Source: SHVZ01 sp041906305
GTDB taxonomy: Bacteria; Pseudomonadota; Alphaproteobacteria; SHVZ01
NCBI GenBank assembly: GCA_041906305.1
Contig: JAYRJL010000009.1
Coordinates: forward strand, 177,029-241,028
Length of the DNA stretch: 64,000 bases
Reading direction: 5' to 3'
The notes under the pieces: model-generated
Told to the model about the DNA's origin: nothing
Database searches by the model: none
Seen by the model: the letters and a program-made list of their open reading frames with translations, nothing else
In this document: positions 52,382 to 61,905 of the stretch, piece after piece
Layout of the letters: every line of letters begins with the position of its first letter
Numbering within the stretch: the first letter of the stretch is position 1
Translations under genes and position numbers: made by a program

Positions 52382-54352
52382 TCAGCCGCGCTCGCACCAC
52401 TCGAGCCAGAGGCGGCGATAGGCGGCCTCGAGGTCGCGCGTGTGGCCGGCGCCGTCGAACAGCACCGAAGCGGAGAGCGTCGCGCGCATGCCCCGCCGCA
52501 GGCGATCGAGCCGATCGAGATCGCGGGCGAGTTCGAGCGCGATCCGGCAATAGGCCCCCTCGTCGGTCGCCACCAGATCCGAAAGATCCGCTCGCGTCAG
52601 GAGGCTGGCGCCGATGCGGCTCATCAGCGAGTTTCCGACCAGCGTCACCACCGGCACGCCCATCCACAGCGCATCGCAGGTGCTCTTGCCGCCGTTGAAC
52701 GGGAACGGATCGAGAGCGATGTCGATCTCGCCGATCGCACGGAAATGATCGGCGAGGCCGGGCAGCGCACCGACGAGCTCGATCCGCATCGGATCGACGC
52801 CGAAGGCGGCGAACCGGCCGCGGACGAGATCGGCGACGTGAGGGTCGGTCAGGTTGTAGGCCTTCAGCCTCAGGCGCGCATCCGGCATCTCGCCGAGAAT
52901 CCGCGACCACAGCTCGATCGCCGGCAGCGAGAGCTTGGGCACCTGGTTGACCGAACCGAAGGTGACGAAGCCGTTCCGACGCGCCGGAAGCGGGCTCACC
53001 TCCGGTGCTTCTTCCGGCGGATGATGGCTTGCATAGCCGGTCTTCAGGCGGACCAGCCGCTCGGTGTACCAGGGATCGGCGAGGCCCGGGGGATCGACCT
53101 CGTCGTCGGTGATGCGCACGTCGATCGCGGTGAGCCCGGTCGTCGTCACGTGGTTGTCGTAGGCGACCTGGATCGGCGCCGCCCGGTGCGCGAACAGCGT
53201 CCGCTCGCTTGCCCGCCAGCCGCAGAGATTGATCGCGATGTCGATGCCGTCGGCACGCAGGCGGGCCGCCTGCTCGCCGCGCGGGAGGCCGTGGATGTCG
53301 ACGAAGCGGTCGGCGGCCGCCGCCACCCTCTCCGTCCCGCGATCCGGCCGGGGCACGTCCGAATAGACCGCGACTTCGAAGGCTTGGCGGTCATGATGCG
53401 CGAGCAGCGGCATCAGCCAGGCGAGCTGGTTGTGGCCGGCGACGAGCTCGGGCGAGACATAGGCGATGCGAACGCGCCGGTCCCCCGCCTTGGGATTGCT
53501 GAATGCCGGCATCGTGCCGACCTGGGCCTCGACCCGCTCCGCCCAGCGCCGGTTCTCGCGAAAATGCTCGGCGAAGCCGAAACCCGGGACGAAGTTGAGG
53601 AAGAAGAGCCGCTGCGACCAGGCTTCGGCGGGAGGATGCTCCAGATGCGCCGCATGGTCGTAGCTGCGATGCGCGGCGTCGATCTCGCCCCACGCGCTGA
53701 ACAATGCGGCGATGCCGGCATGGGCATCGACGCTCGCAGGCTCGAGCGCCGCCGCCTGCCGGTAGCGACGGAGCCCGGCCGGCCCCCTGCCGGCCGCGAC
53801 GAGGCTGCCGGCGAGATTGCGGAGCACCATCGGATCGCGCGGAGTGAGCGCAAGGGCACGCGCGTAGGCCGCACCGGCCGCAGTCATCGAGACCGCACGC
53901 TGGATCGCCCAGCCGAGATCGTTCCACACGGCCGCGGCGGCGGGATCCAACGCCAGCGCTCGGCGGTAGTGGACGCGCGGATCGCCCTGGCCGGCTTCCA
54001 CGAGCGACCGGCCGAGACCGTGATGGGCCGGTGCGAGATCGGGCACGAGACGTGCCGCGGCCGCGAAGGCGTCGATCGCTTCCGCCACGCGCGACAACCC
54101 GGCAAGCGCACCGGCGCGCGAGAGACGGATATCGCCGCGCTCGGGCGCGATCGCGGCGGCCTGATCGAGGAGTTCCAGCGCCGCCTCGCGCCGCCCGCGG
54201 CCGAGCTCGAGCACACCCATCAGATGCAGCGCATCGGGCTGCCGCGGATCGAAATGCAGCACGCGCCGATACATCTCCTCGGCGACCGCGTCTCGGCCTG
54301 CCCGCTGATTGGCGAGCCCCGCCTTCAGAAGATCGGCGACGGTGATGCTCAC
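52382..54352 (-). CDS. TPR/GT41 O-GlcNAc-transferase-like protein D
   Basis: A 656-residue protein: TPR repeats (residues about 1-260, e.g. MYRRVLHFDPRQPDALHLMG) and a GT41 (OGT/SPINDLY) catalytic region (RIAYVSPELVAGHNQLAWLM, GSVNQVPKLSLPAIELWSRI with the UDP-site Lys, DIALDPFPFNGGKSTCDALW). The usual GHT motif reads GWR and the TTF motif KST, so it differs from B and C. The start is GTG 54352, in a GTGA overlap with the preceding gene. Last of four coupled genes; likely target flagellin (inference). Confidence 0.87.
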   Translation of the reverse strand: MSITVADLLKAGLANQRAGRDAVAEEMYRRVLHFDPRQPDALHLMGVLELGRGRREAALELLDQAAAIAPERGDIRLSRAGALAGLSRVAEAIDAFAAAARLVPDLAPAHHGLGRSLVEAGQGDPRVHYRRALALDPAAAAVWNDLGWAIQRAVSMTAAGAAYARALALTPRDPMVLRNLAGSLVAAGRGPAGLRRYRQAAALEPASVDAHAGIAALFSAWGEIDAAHRSYDHAAHLEHPPAEAWSQRLFFLNFVPGFGFAEHFRENRRWAERVEAQVGTMPAFSNPKAGDRRVRIAYVSPELVAGHNQLAWLMPLLAHHDRQAFEVAVYSDVPRPDRGTERVAAAADRFVDIHGLPRGEQAARLRADGIDIAINLCGWRASERTLFAHRAAPIQVAYDNHVTTTGLTAIDVRITDDEVDPPGLADPWYTERLVRLKTGYASHHPPEEAPEVSPLPARRNGFVTFGSVNQVPKLSLPAIELWSRILGEMPDARLRLKAYNLTDPHVADLVRGRFAAFGVDPMRIELVGALPGLADHFRAIGEIDIALDPFPFNGGKSTCDALWMGVPVVTLVGNSLMSRIGASLLTRADLSDLVATDEGAYCRIALELARDLDRLDRLRRGMRATLSASVLFDGAGHTRDLEAAYRRLWLEWCERG

Positions 54353-56268
54353 GACCGGCACCAGACGTGCCAGGCCGATCTGAACGCGGCCTCGACCGAT
54401 CTGGCATAGCCCTCGGCATCGACCAGCGCCGACGCCGCGACGCGCCGCCGCAATCCCGAACGGATCTCGGCGAGTGCCGGAAGATCGCGCGCCAGCGTGC
54501 GCGCCACCGCGACGTAGGCGTCCTCGTCCGCCGCCGCCAGCTTCTCGAGGCCGATTGCCGACAGGGTCCCGATGCCCATGCGCCCGAGCCAGCGCTCGCC
54601 CGCAAGGGTTACGACCGGCACGCCCATCCACAGCGCCTCGAAGGTGGTCGTGCAGCCGTTGAACGGGAACGGGTCGAGGCCGATGTCGATCCGGTTCAGG
54701 ATCTCGAGATGGCGTGCCCGCGGCAGGCGCTCGCCGTCGAACACGATGCGGCCGGCGGCGACGCCGCGCCGCTCGAAGGCATCGAGGATGCGCCGGCGCG
54801 CCGACGGATTGGCGAACCAGTTGACATACTTGAGCAGAAGCCGCGAATTCGGCACCTCGGCGAGCACGCGGGCCCAGAGCGCGAACACACGGTCGTTCAG
54901 CTTCGCGGCATTGTTGCAGGAACCGAAGGTGACGACGCCGATAGAGCTCGCCGGCAGCGGGCCGACCGCCGGCGCATCCGCCGGGGGTTCGTGCAAAACC
55001 AGCAGCGGCACCCTGAGCAGACGTTCGGTGAAACGCTCGCGCGTGTCTTCCGGATGGATGACAGGATCGGTGAGCCACCAGTCCATCGTCGCGAGCCCGG
55101 TGGTCGAAAGATCGCCGTAGCTGATCTGGACGGGTGCCGGCTTGCGCGCGCAGACCAGGAGCCGGTTGCCGGCGGTGTGGCCTGCCATGCAGAACAGGAT
55201 GTCGATCCGATCGGCGCGGATCATCGCCGCGACGTCCTCGTCGCCGATGCCGACGGTCGAGCGATAGGCGTCGGCAGCGGCCTGATAGCGCCGCGTGACG
55301 TCGTCCGGGCGCGCCACCTCACCATAGCAGAAGGCCTTGAACCGGTCGCGGTCACGCCGTTCGATCAGGCCGATCACGTTGTGCGCAATGGGGTTCGAGC
55401 GGAAATCCGCCGAGAGATATCCGATGCGAAGCGGCCGCTCGGGATCGCGATCGTTGGCGAGCGGGCGCGCCTCGGCGTACAGCCGCCGGGCATGTCGCTC
55501 CTCCCACTGCCGATATTCCCTGAACAGCGCGTCCGATGCGAGCCCCGGCAGGTAGTTGAGCGCGAAAAGCAGATTGGAGTGCGTCGCCAGATCGTCGGGC
55601 GCGATCTCGAGCGAACGCCGATAGGCGGAGACGATCGCCTCGATGTCGGTCAGCGCGTTGCCGAGATTGTTCCAGAGCCCCGCATGACCCGAGTCGATCG
55701 CGAGCCCGCGCAGGTAGAAACGCCGGGCGAGATCGAGATCGCCCTGCTCCTGCATCAGCAGGCCGAGATTGCCGTGCCCCTCGATCCGTCCCGGCGCCAG
55801 GGCCACGGCGCGGCGCGCGGCGCGCGACGCGGCGAGCCGGTTGCCGGTCCCGATCGATCGTGCCGCCGCGGCGATCCAGCCCTCCGCGTCCATCGGATCG
55901 AGGGCCGGCAGCCGGGCGACGGCACCCAGCGCACGATGCGCCGCCGCCTGGCCCGGATCGAGCGAGAGGGCGGAGCGCAGCGATGCGCGCGCCCGCGGAT
56001 CGCCGAGAACGCCGCGGGCGAGCCCGAGAGCGAGCCAGGCTCCCGGCTGCACGCGCTTCAGCGCGACCGCGGTCTCCAGGCTCTGCGCCGCTCCCCTCGC
56101 CTCGCCCAGGGCCAGCAGCGTGGCGCCGAGGCTGGCATGCGCCTCCGCCAACCCGGGCACGCAGCGGATCGCGTCACGAAATCGGGCCGCCGCCACCAGC
56201 AGGTCGCCGCGCTGCTGGCGTTCCACGCCCTCGATGAAGAACCTCTGGGCCTCGCCGGCGCGGTTCAT
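54349..56268 (-). CDS. TPR/GT41 O-GlcNAc-transferase-like protein C
   Basis: A 639-residue protein: TPR-type helices (residues about 5-270; GHGNLGLLMQEQGDLDLARR, LWNNLGNALTD) and a GT41 region (RIGYLSADFRSNPIAHNVIG, CMAGHTAGNRLLV, APVQISYGDLSTTGLATMDW, CNNAAKLNDRVFALWARVL, LDPFPFNGCTTTFEALWMGV). Where most bacterial family members have DFRxHP it has DFRSNP, so the conserved His is Asn. ATG 56268 lies in an ATGA overlap with gene B. Confidence 0.88.
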   Translation of the reverse strand: MNRAGEAQRFFIEGVERQQRGDLLVAAARFRDAIRCVPGLAEAHASLGATLLALGEARGAAQSLETAVALKRVQPGAWLALGLARGVLGDPRARASLRSALSLDPGQAAAHRALGAVARLPALDPMDAEGWIAAAARSIGTGNRLAASRAARRAVALAPGRIEGHGNLGLLMQEQGDLDLARRFYLRGLAIDSGHAGLWNNLGNALTDIEAIVSAYRRSLEIAPDDLATHSNLLFALNYLPGLASDALFREYRQWEERHARRLYAEARPLANDRDPERPLRIGYLSADFRSNPIAHNVIGLIERRDRDRFKAFCYGEVARPDDVTRRYQAAADAYRSTVGIGDEDVAAMIRADRIDILFCMAGHTAGNRLLVCARKPAPVQISYGDLSTTGLATMDWWLTDPVIHPEDTRERFTERLLRVPLLVLHEPPADAPAVGPLPASSIGVVTFGSCNNAAKLNDRVFALWARVLAEVPNSRLLLKYVNWFANPSARRRILDAFERRGVAAGRIVFDGERLPRARHLEILNRIDIGLDPFPFNGCTTTFEALWMGVPVVTLAGERWLGRMGIGTLSAIGLEKLAAADEDAYVAVARTLARDLPALAEIRSGLRRRVAASALVDAEGYARSVEAAFRSAWHVWCRS

Positions 56269-58289
56269 CCGCGCGCCTCGCACCAGCGCCGCCACGCGCC
56301 ACGGAAAGCGGCCTCGATCGAGCGCGCATAGGCCGGGCCGTCGCAGAGCGGAGATTCCATGATGCGTCGGCGGAGGCTCCCGCGGAGCGCCTCGAGCCGC
56401 GGCAGATCCGACGCGAGACCGGCGGCGATGCGCACGTAATCGTCGGCACTCCGCGCCACCAGCTCGGGCAGGCCCAGATGGGTCAGGAAGCTCGTTCCCA
56501 TGCGCCCGAGGAAACGCCGGCCGGCGAGGGTTACCACCGGAACACCCATCCACAGCGCTTCGAACGTCGTCGTGCAGCCGTTGAAGGGGAACGGATCCAG
56601 CGCGATATCGATGCCGCCGACCATCGCCAAATGCGAGGCGCGGTTCGGGTCGCCGCCGAGGAAGATGATGCGAGAGGATTCGACGCCGTGCTCGGAAAAG
56701 CGCTGCGCCAGCCGCGTGCGGACATCCTCGACCGTGTAGACGTCGCGATACTTGAGGATCAGGCGGGCATCCGGAATCCGGTTCAGGACCCGCGACCAGA
56801 GCGAGACGACCTCGTCGCCGATCTTGGCCGGGTTGTTGAACGAGCCGAACGTCACCCCGCCGCGTACCGACGCGGGCAACGGTGCTACCTTCGGGGCCAC
56901 GTCGATGGGCCGGTGCAGAACCATCATCGGGATCCGCATCAGCATCTCGGTGAAGAGTTCCTCCGTCGCGCCTTCCGGGTGCACGATCGGGTCGGTGAGC
57001 CAATAGTCCATGACCTCGATGGCGGTCGTCGAGAAGTCCGCGTAGCTCACCATGACCGGCGCCGGCTTCCGGCCGGCGACCGTCATCCGGTTCCGCGCCG
57101 TGTGCCCAGCCATCACGACCAGGATGTCTATGCCGTCGGCCCGGATGCGGTCGTCGAGCTCCGCGTCGCCGAGCGTCTGGGTCTCGACGAAATGGTCGGT
57201 GATCTCGCGGATGTGCCGGGTCATGTCGTCCGGCCGGCCGACCTCTGCGTAGCAGGTGACCTCGACCTCGCGGCGGTCGTGGTGCTCGATCAGCCCGGCG
57301 ATGTTGGTGCCGAGCGCGTGGTCGAAAAAGTCCGCAGAAAGATAGCCGATGCGAAGCCGGCGCTCGGGATCGCGGTCGTTGGTCCAGGGACGGATATGGG
57401 CTCGCAAGGGCGATGCGTGCCGGGCCGCCCAGCGCCGATGCTCGGCGAAGTAGCGCTGCGGATCTCCGTCGACGTATCCGAGCGCCAGCAGCAGGTTCGA
57501 ATGCGCCTCGACCGCGGCGGGCTCGATGTCGACGGTCCGGCGGAGCCTTTCGATCGCCGATCCGACCCGCCCGAGCGTCAGCTCCAGCGCCGCGAGATTG
57601 CCGTTGGCGATCGCGCTTGCGGGCACGAGCGCGACCGCCCGACGGAACAGGCGGCGGGCCTTGGCGGGCTCGCTGCCGCCTTGAACCAGGACGCCGCCGT
57701 TGATCAGCGCATCGAAGCTTTCGCGGTCGAGCGCCACCACGCAGCGATAGCGCCGGATCGCTTCGTCTCTCTGCGCCAGCCGGGCGTGGCACTGCGCCAG
57801 CGCGTAGTGGGCGTGCGACGAGGACGGCTCCCAGGCCAGCGCCGTGCGGAAGTCGGCGATCGCCGCGGCCGCGTCCCCGTCGAGCGCGCGCTCCATCCCC
57901 CGGTCGTGGCGAAGACGCGCGTCTTCCGGCGACAGCACGATCGCGCGGCTGAGGACGGTCGCCGCCTCGGCATGGCGACCGGCCTTGCTGAGCGCCATCG
58001 CCAGGGCAGCCGCGAGGTCGGCACGGTCGGCGCGGATCGAGAAGGCGGCATGATAGGCGGCGGAAGCTTCCGGCCACCGGCCGAGGGCGCTCAAGGCGAG
58101 GCCGAGATTCTCCCACGGCGCCATCGACCCCGGCGAGATGCGGGTTGCGCGGCGGAGCGCCGCGACCGCTCCCTTCAGCTCCCCGGCGGCCGCCTGGACC
58201 AGGCCCAGGCGCTGCCAGGCGAGCGCCATCTGCGGCTCTTCCACGAGCGCTCGCCGCAGCGGCAATGGATTCAGCTGCGGCGCCGTCAC
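56265..58289 (-). CDS. TPR/GT41 O-GlcNAc-transferase-like protein B
   Basis: A 674-residue protein with the longest TPR array of the four (residues about 1-310; LRRATRISPGSMAPWENLGL, AHYALAQCHARLAQRDEAIR) and the most complete GT41 motifs: RIGYLSADFFDHALGTNIAG, VVMAGHTARNR, FSTTAIEVMDYWLTDPIVHP, GSFNNPAKIGDEVVSLWSRV, LDPFPFNGCTTTFEALWMGV. The start is GTG 58289 in a GTGA overlap with gene A; the long open frame to 58583 is inside gene A. It is the best candidate for an active sugar transferase here. Confidence 0.88.
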   Translation of the reverse strand: MTAPQLNPLPLRRALVEEPQMALAWQRLGLVQAAAGELKGAVAALRRATRISPGSMAPWENLGLALSALGRWPEASAAYHAAFSIRADRADLAAALAMALSKAGRHAEAATVLSRAIVLSPEDARLRHDRGMERALDGDAAAAIADFRTALAWEPSSSHAHYALAQCHARLAQRDEAIRRYRCVVALDRESFDALINGGVLVQGGSEPAKARRLFRRAVALVPASAIANGNLAALELTLGRVGSAIERLRRTVDIEPAAVEAHSNLLLALGYVDGDPQRYFAEHRRWAARHASPLRAHIRPWTNDRDPERRLRIGYLSADFFDHALGTNIAGLIEHHDRREVEVTCYAEVGRPDDMTRHIREITDHFVETQTLGDAELDDRIRADGIDILVVMAGHTARNRMTVAGRKPAPVMVSYADFSTTAIEVMDYWLTDPIVHPEGATEELFTEMLMRIPMMVLHRPIDVAPKVAPLPASVRGGVTFGSFNNPAKIGDEVVSLWSRVLNRIPDARLILKYRDVYTVEDVRTRLAQRFSEHGVESSRIIFLGGDPNRASHLAMVGGIDIALDPFPFNGCTTTFEALWMGVPVVTLAGRRFLGRMGTSFLTHLGLPELVARSADDYVRIAAGLASDLPRLEALRGSLRRRIMESPLCDGPAYARSIEAAFRGAWRRWCEARG

Positions 58290-59914
58290 GTCGCCGCGCA
58301 CCAATCCCGCCACATAAGGCGATACGCGCCTTCGACGGCACGGGCGAAGGCGGCACCGTCGCAGAGCCTGGATCCCGCCATGCGTGCGCGCAGTCCTTTG
58401 CGCATCTCGTCCAGCTTCCCGAGATCGCCGGCGAGTCGAACGGCGGCATCGACGTAAGCCGCTTCGTCCTTCGCCACGAGGTCGCCGAGGCCTACCGTCT
58501 GGAGGAAAGCGCTGCCGTAGCGTCCGAGCACGCGATCGCCTTCGAGGCTGACGACCGGCACGCCCATCCACATGGCTTCGCAAGTCGTGATGACGCCGCC
58601 GTACGGGAACGGATCGAGCGCGATGTCGATCTTGCGGTAGGTGTCGAGATGGGTCGCCTGCGAGACGGTCCAGCCGCGCAGGTCCAGGCGGCGGCCTTCG
58701 ATGCCGTGGCGCGCGAAGATGGTGCGGATCCGGCCCGCGACCGTCGCGTCGGCGTAGGCCCGCCCCTTGAGCATGAGGCGCGACTTCGGGACCGCGGCGA
58801 GGATCTTGGCCCAGGTCGCGATGCAGCGCGGCGACAGCTTCGAGGTCTGATTGAGGCTGGCGAAGGTGATGGAACCGCCGCTCGCGGCCGGCAGCGACGA
58901 GACCGGCGGCGCAGGCAGCAGCGGATCGAAGACGAAGGCGAGGTCGATGCGGGCGAGCCGCTCGATGAAGTCGCGCTCGCTGCCAGCGGGCGTCAGCAGA
59001 TCGTCGCCGATCGCCCAGCCGACCGCCTCCATGCCGAAGGAGCCCATCAGCAGCAGGTTGACCTGGACCGGCGCCGGGCGGCGCGCGAGCGCCAGCAGCC
59101 GCGAGCCGCGCGGATAGCCGACGATGTCGACGGCGACGTCGATGCCCTCGCGCACAATGGCCTCGGCGAGGGCCGCATCGGAAAGGCCGCGGGTCGGTAC
59201 GATGCGGGCGGCGGCCCGGTAGCGCTGTGTGACCTCGTCCTCGGCCTCGCGCGGCACGTCCGAGAAAAGGACGACGTCGACCGCATTGCGGTCATGCGCC
59301 TCGACCAGCGGCAGGATCGACCGGGACGCGGTGTGGAAGCGGAGCGCGTCGGCGCCGAGATAGCCGACGGCGAGCCGCCTCTCCGGGTCCCGCGGCCGAG
59401 CATGCGCGACCGGCGCCAGCGGGTCGGCGAAGCGCCCGGCGAAGCGCCGGCACTCGGCGAGCTCGGCCGCCGCGTCGATGCCGTCGACGAGCCGCATGCC
59501 GTTGATCAGGTTCGTGTGGAGGACCGGGTTGCCGGGGCTCTTCTCGACGGCGATCCGATAGCAGGCGACGGCCGAGTCGACGTCGGCGACCTGAAGGAGA
59601 ACGTTGCCGAGATTGTTCCAGCCGTCCGGATTGCCAGGATTGCTGAAGATCGCCCGACGCAGCAGGACGGCCGCCTGCGGAAGCCGCCCCCGCACCGCCA
59701 GAAGCAGGCCGAGGTTGTTCCAGGCACCGCTGAAGTCGGGAACGAGAGCCAGGATCCGGTGGAGCGCCGCCGAAGCGCCGGCTGCATCGCCCGACGACTG
59801 GAGGGCGTTGGCGAGCCGGAACTGACCCTCGGGATCGAGCGGATTGGCACGGACCGCCGCATCGAGACGGGCGATCGCCTCGGCGGGCGTTTCGGCAGCC
59901 TGGGATTCAGACAT
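58286..59914 (-). CDS. TPR/GT41 O-GlcNAc-transferase-like protein A
   Basis: A 542-residue protein, first of the four coupled genes: TPRs (residues about 10-150; GAWNNLGLLLAVRGRLPQAA, GWNNLGNVLLQVADVDSAVA) and a diverged GT41 region (VGYLGADALRFHTASRSILP, DIVGYPRGSRLLALARRPAP, SLNQTSKLSPRCIATWAKIL, LDPFPYGGVITTCEAMWMGV). The UDP-site Lys and DPFP motif remain, but GHT is GYP and the TTGL stretch is lost. It starts 77 bp after the flagellin 3 stop with no clear terminator between, so it may be read from the flagellin 3 promoter. Confidence 0.86.
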   Translation of the reverse strand: MSESQAAETPAEAIARLDAAVRANPLDPEGQFRLANALQSSGDAAGASAALHRILALVPDFSGAWNNLGLLLAVRGRLPQAAVLLRRAIFSNPGNPDGWNNLGNVLLQVADVDSAVACYRIAVEKSPGNPVLHTNLINGMRLVDGIDAAAELAECRRFAGRFADPLAPVAHARPRDPERRLAVGYLGADALRFHTASRSILPLVEAHDRNAVDVVLFSDVPREAEDEVTQRYRAAARIVPTRGLSDAALAEAIVREGIDVAVDIVGYPRGSRLLALARRPAPVQVNLLLMGSFGMEAVGWAIGDDLLTPAGSERDFIERLARIDLAFVFDPLLPAPPVSSLPAASGGSITFASLNQTSKLSPRCIATWAKILAAVPKSRLMLKGRAYADATVAGRIRTIFARHGIEGRRLDLRGWTVSQATHLDTYRKIDIALDPFPYGGVITTCEAMWMGVPVVSLEGDRVLGRYGSAFLQTVGLGDLVAKDEAAYVDAAVRLAGDLGKLDEMRKGLRARMAGSRLCDGAAFARAVEGAYRLMWRDWCAAT

Positions 59915-59991
59915 CGGGAGCGGATGCGGAAATGGCGGTCACGGCCGCGCCATGGTGCGGCCGGTCGTCGTTCCTGTCGAGGGCCGACGGC

Positions 59992-60813
59992 CTAGCGGAA
60001 GAGCTGCTGGAGGATGGTCGGCCGCTGGTTGGCGATGTTCAGCGTCTGCACGCCGAGCTGCTGCTTCACCTGCAGCGCCTGCAGCCTCGCCGACTCCTTC
60101 GCCATGTCCGCGTCGACGATGTCGCCGAGGCCTTCATTGGTCGAATCGGTCAGCTGGGAGATGAAGTCGGTCTGGAAGTTGAGGGCGCGCACGTCGGCGC
60201 CGATCTGGCCGAGCGCGATCGCGATCGCCGATTCGGCGAGCTCGAGGGCCGACAGCGCCTTGAAGGCGGCCACGGTCGAGCTCAGCGTCTGGGCGCCGAG
60301 GTTGCTGGACGTGGTGCTGAAGGTGCTCTGCGAGCGGATCGTCATCGTCGTGCCGTCGATATTGGCGATGACGTTCACCGAGGTCGAACCGGCCGAGAAG
60401 ATGTTCCGGCCGTTGTACACGGCGTTCGAGATGAAGGTGTTGATCTGGGTGCTGAGCGACATGAAGTCGGCGTTCAGGATGTTCTGCTGCTCGCTGGTGT
60501 TCGCAGCGTTCATGCCCTCGATGATCTTCTTCTTCACGTCGGCGATCAGGTCGGAGATCGAGCTCGCGACCGAAAGGGCGATCGTGGCGACGCCGCGGCC
60601 GTTGGCGATGCCCTGGGAGACCGCGCTGTAGGCCTTGATGTCGCCGCGCAGGCCCTGGGCGATGGCGAAGCTCGAGGCGTCGTCGACCGCGCCGTTGACC
60701 TTCAGGCCCGTCGACACCCGCTGCTGGACCTGGTCCATGTCGCGGTTGGTGCCGTTCAGGAACTGAAGGGCGATCTGCGCCGAGATGTTCGTGTTGATCG
60801 AATTGATGGGCAC
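59992..60813 (-). CDS. Flagellin 3
   Basis: A 273-residue flagellin, the most divergent of the set: it starts MPINSINTNISAQIALQFLN (GTG start at 60813, ribosome site TTGGAG) and ends QQLGVQTLNIANQRPTILQQ. It has the short-centre architecture of the others. It is expressed from a sigma-54 promoter at 60868-60883 and lies directly before the GT41 cluster. Confidence 0.95.
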   Translation of the reverse strand: MPINSINTNISAQIALQFLNGTNRDMDQVQQRVSTGLKVNGAVDDASSFAIAQGLRGDIKAYSAVSQGIANGRGVATIALSVASSISDLIADVKKKIIEGMNAANTSEQQNILNADFMSLSTQINTFISNAVYNGRNIFSAGSTSVNVIANIDGTTMTIRSQSTFSTTSSNLGAQTLSSTVAAFKALSALELAESAIAIALGQIGADVRALNFQTDFISQLTDSTNEGLGDIVDADMAKESARLQALQVKQQLGVQTLNIANQRPTILQQLFR

Positions 60814-60867
60814 GGCGACTACTCCAATCGGTCATGCCGGGCCTGACGGACCCTGCGCGCTTTCAAC

Positions 60868-60883
60868 AGCAAGCGCCGGGCCA
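60868..60883 (-). promoter_or_regulatory. Sigma-54 promoter of flagellin 3
   Basis: Leftward TGGCCCGGCGCTTGCT has the invariant GG-N10-GC and fits TGGCAC-N5-TTGC(A/T). The predicted transcript start is about 44 nt before the GTG. The same element, with two changes, precedes flagellin 4. Confidence 0.8.
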
Positions 60884-60979
60884 GACGAGAAAACTCATAT
60901 AATTCAATGAATTGGAGGCCGGATCGGTCGCCGGCGGGGCGTTTCGACCCTGCCGCCTGGTCCCTTTTCCGGGGCCGCC

Positions 60980-60994
60980 CGGCAGTTGTTGCCG
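60980..60994. promoter_or_regulatory. Inverted repeat upstream of the flagellin 3 sigma-54 promoter
   Basis: CGGCA-GTTGT-TGCCG, about 100 bp upstream of the -24 element, where an enhancer-binding protein would sit. It resembles the flagellar enhancer (ftr) sites bound by FlbD in Caulobacter; this identity is inference. Confidence 0.45.
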
Positions 60995-61030
60995 CGAAGG
61001 CAGGAAAAACTGTCTCTTAAGCCCTTGGGA

Positions 61031-61067
61031 ACAAACGAAAACGCCCCTACCTGGAAGGGCAGAGGCG
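61031..61067 (-). terminator. Intrinsic terminator after flaF copy 1
   Basis: A 10-bp stem with two G-U pairs (arms 61042-61051 and 61058-61067, loop of 6), followed on the minus strand by TTTTCGTTTGTT. It closes the flagellin 4-flbT-flaF unit before the flagellin 3 control region. Confidence 0.8.
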
Positions 61068-61102
61068 TGGCGGAAGTCGGCTACAGGTACGAGGAGGAGG
61101 GC

Positions 61103-61444
61103 CTAGGCGAGGCCCTCGATGATCTGCTGGTTGACCTCGATCAGCATGTCAGGCGAGCCACCGTCCATGACCGCCTGGGTTTCGTAGGTGACCCAGGCGC
61201 CCAGCCGCACGATCGCGGACTTGAGCTCGGCCGGGAGCCGGTTCGCCTCGTCGCTGATCTCGGAGATGAAGGTATCCCAGACCCGCTTGTTCCAGAGGAT
61301 CGCGTCGAACTTGCCGGAAAGCCTGGCCGGGTTGTCGCGCGCCTCGATCAGCGCGGCGGTGACGGATCCCATCAGCCGCCGCTCGATCGTCCGCGGCGGC
61401 TCGGCGACGTTCTGGACCTTCTGGTAGGCGCCATAGCCGCGCAT
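61103..61444 (-). CDS. flaF: Flagellar biosynthesis regulator FlaF, copy 1
   Basis: A 113-residue FlaF protein (AYQKVQNVAEPPRTIERRLM; FDAILWNKRVWDTFISEISD; LPAELKSAIVRLGAWVTYET). In Caulobacter FlaF is needed for flagellin secretion and translation, working with FlbT. It follows flbT by 4 bp and ends at a terminator. It is about half identical by eye to copy 2 at 62988. Confidence 0.93.
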   Translation of the reverse strand: MRGYGAYQKVQNVAEPPRTIERRLMGSVTAALIEARDNPARLSGKFDAILWNKRVWDTFISEISDEANRLPAELKSAIVRLGAWVTYETQAVMDGGSPDMLIEVNQQIIEGLA

Positions 61445-61448
61445 GTGC

Positions 61449-61874
61449 TTACGCGGCTCCCCGCGGCGCGAGATCGAGCAGCTCGGCCTCGAAGCCCATC
61501 AGAGCGCGCGCCGACGCCATCGCCTTGGGAAAATCGTCGCGCTGGACGAACTGATGGATCAAGCCCAGCGACTTGGCGACGTCGGTGAGCGTGGTCGCGT
61601 TGAGCAGGTCGTTCATGTCGTCGAGCAGACGCAGGCGGTAGCTCTCCTGGCCCGGCGCGTCGAGATACATCAGCATCAGCCAGTAATAGATGCGCTTGGC
61701 CGGCGTGTTGGCATCCTCGGGCAGCATCACGTCGCGGCCCATCAGGACCATTTCGTGATTCTGGATCTCGATGCCGTCCTCGCCGAGCGTGAGCACGGCA
61801 CCGTTGACGACGAACTTGTCGCCGGGGCGGACGGGAACGCGAACGCTGGGAACGACGGCGGTCTCTGACTTCAT
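61449..61874 (-). CDS. flbT: Flagellin mRNA regulator FlbT, copy 1
   Basis: A 141-residue FlbT protein (VRPGDKFVVNGAVLTLGEDG; MVLMGRDVMLPEDANTPAKR; IYYWLMLMYLDAPGQESYRL). FlbT binds the flagellin mRNA leader in Caulobacter and promotes its decay when export is blocked. The N-terminus is about 8 residues longer than usual; ATG 61874 has a CTGGAGA site. It lies 60 bp after flagellin 4, past a GC-rich hairpin. Confidence 0.93.
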   Translation of the reverse strand: MKSETAVVPSVRVPVRPGDKFVVNGAVLTLGEDGIEIQNHEMVLMGRDVMLPEDANTPAKRIYYWLMLMYLDAPGQESYRLRLLDDMNDLLNATTLTDVAKSLGLIHQFVQRDDFPKAMASARALMGFEAELLDLAPRGAA

Positions 61875-61905
61875 GACGCAAGTCTCCAGTAGCTAGACAT
61901 TGGAC

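Noticed and set aside
54349..58449. Single 1366-codon reading frame spanning two GT41 genes
   Set aside because: The N-terminal 700 codons are Arg-rich nonsense overlying gene B in another frame; the real protein starts at ATG 56268 with TPR sequence and overlaps gene B by ATGA.
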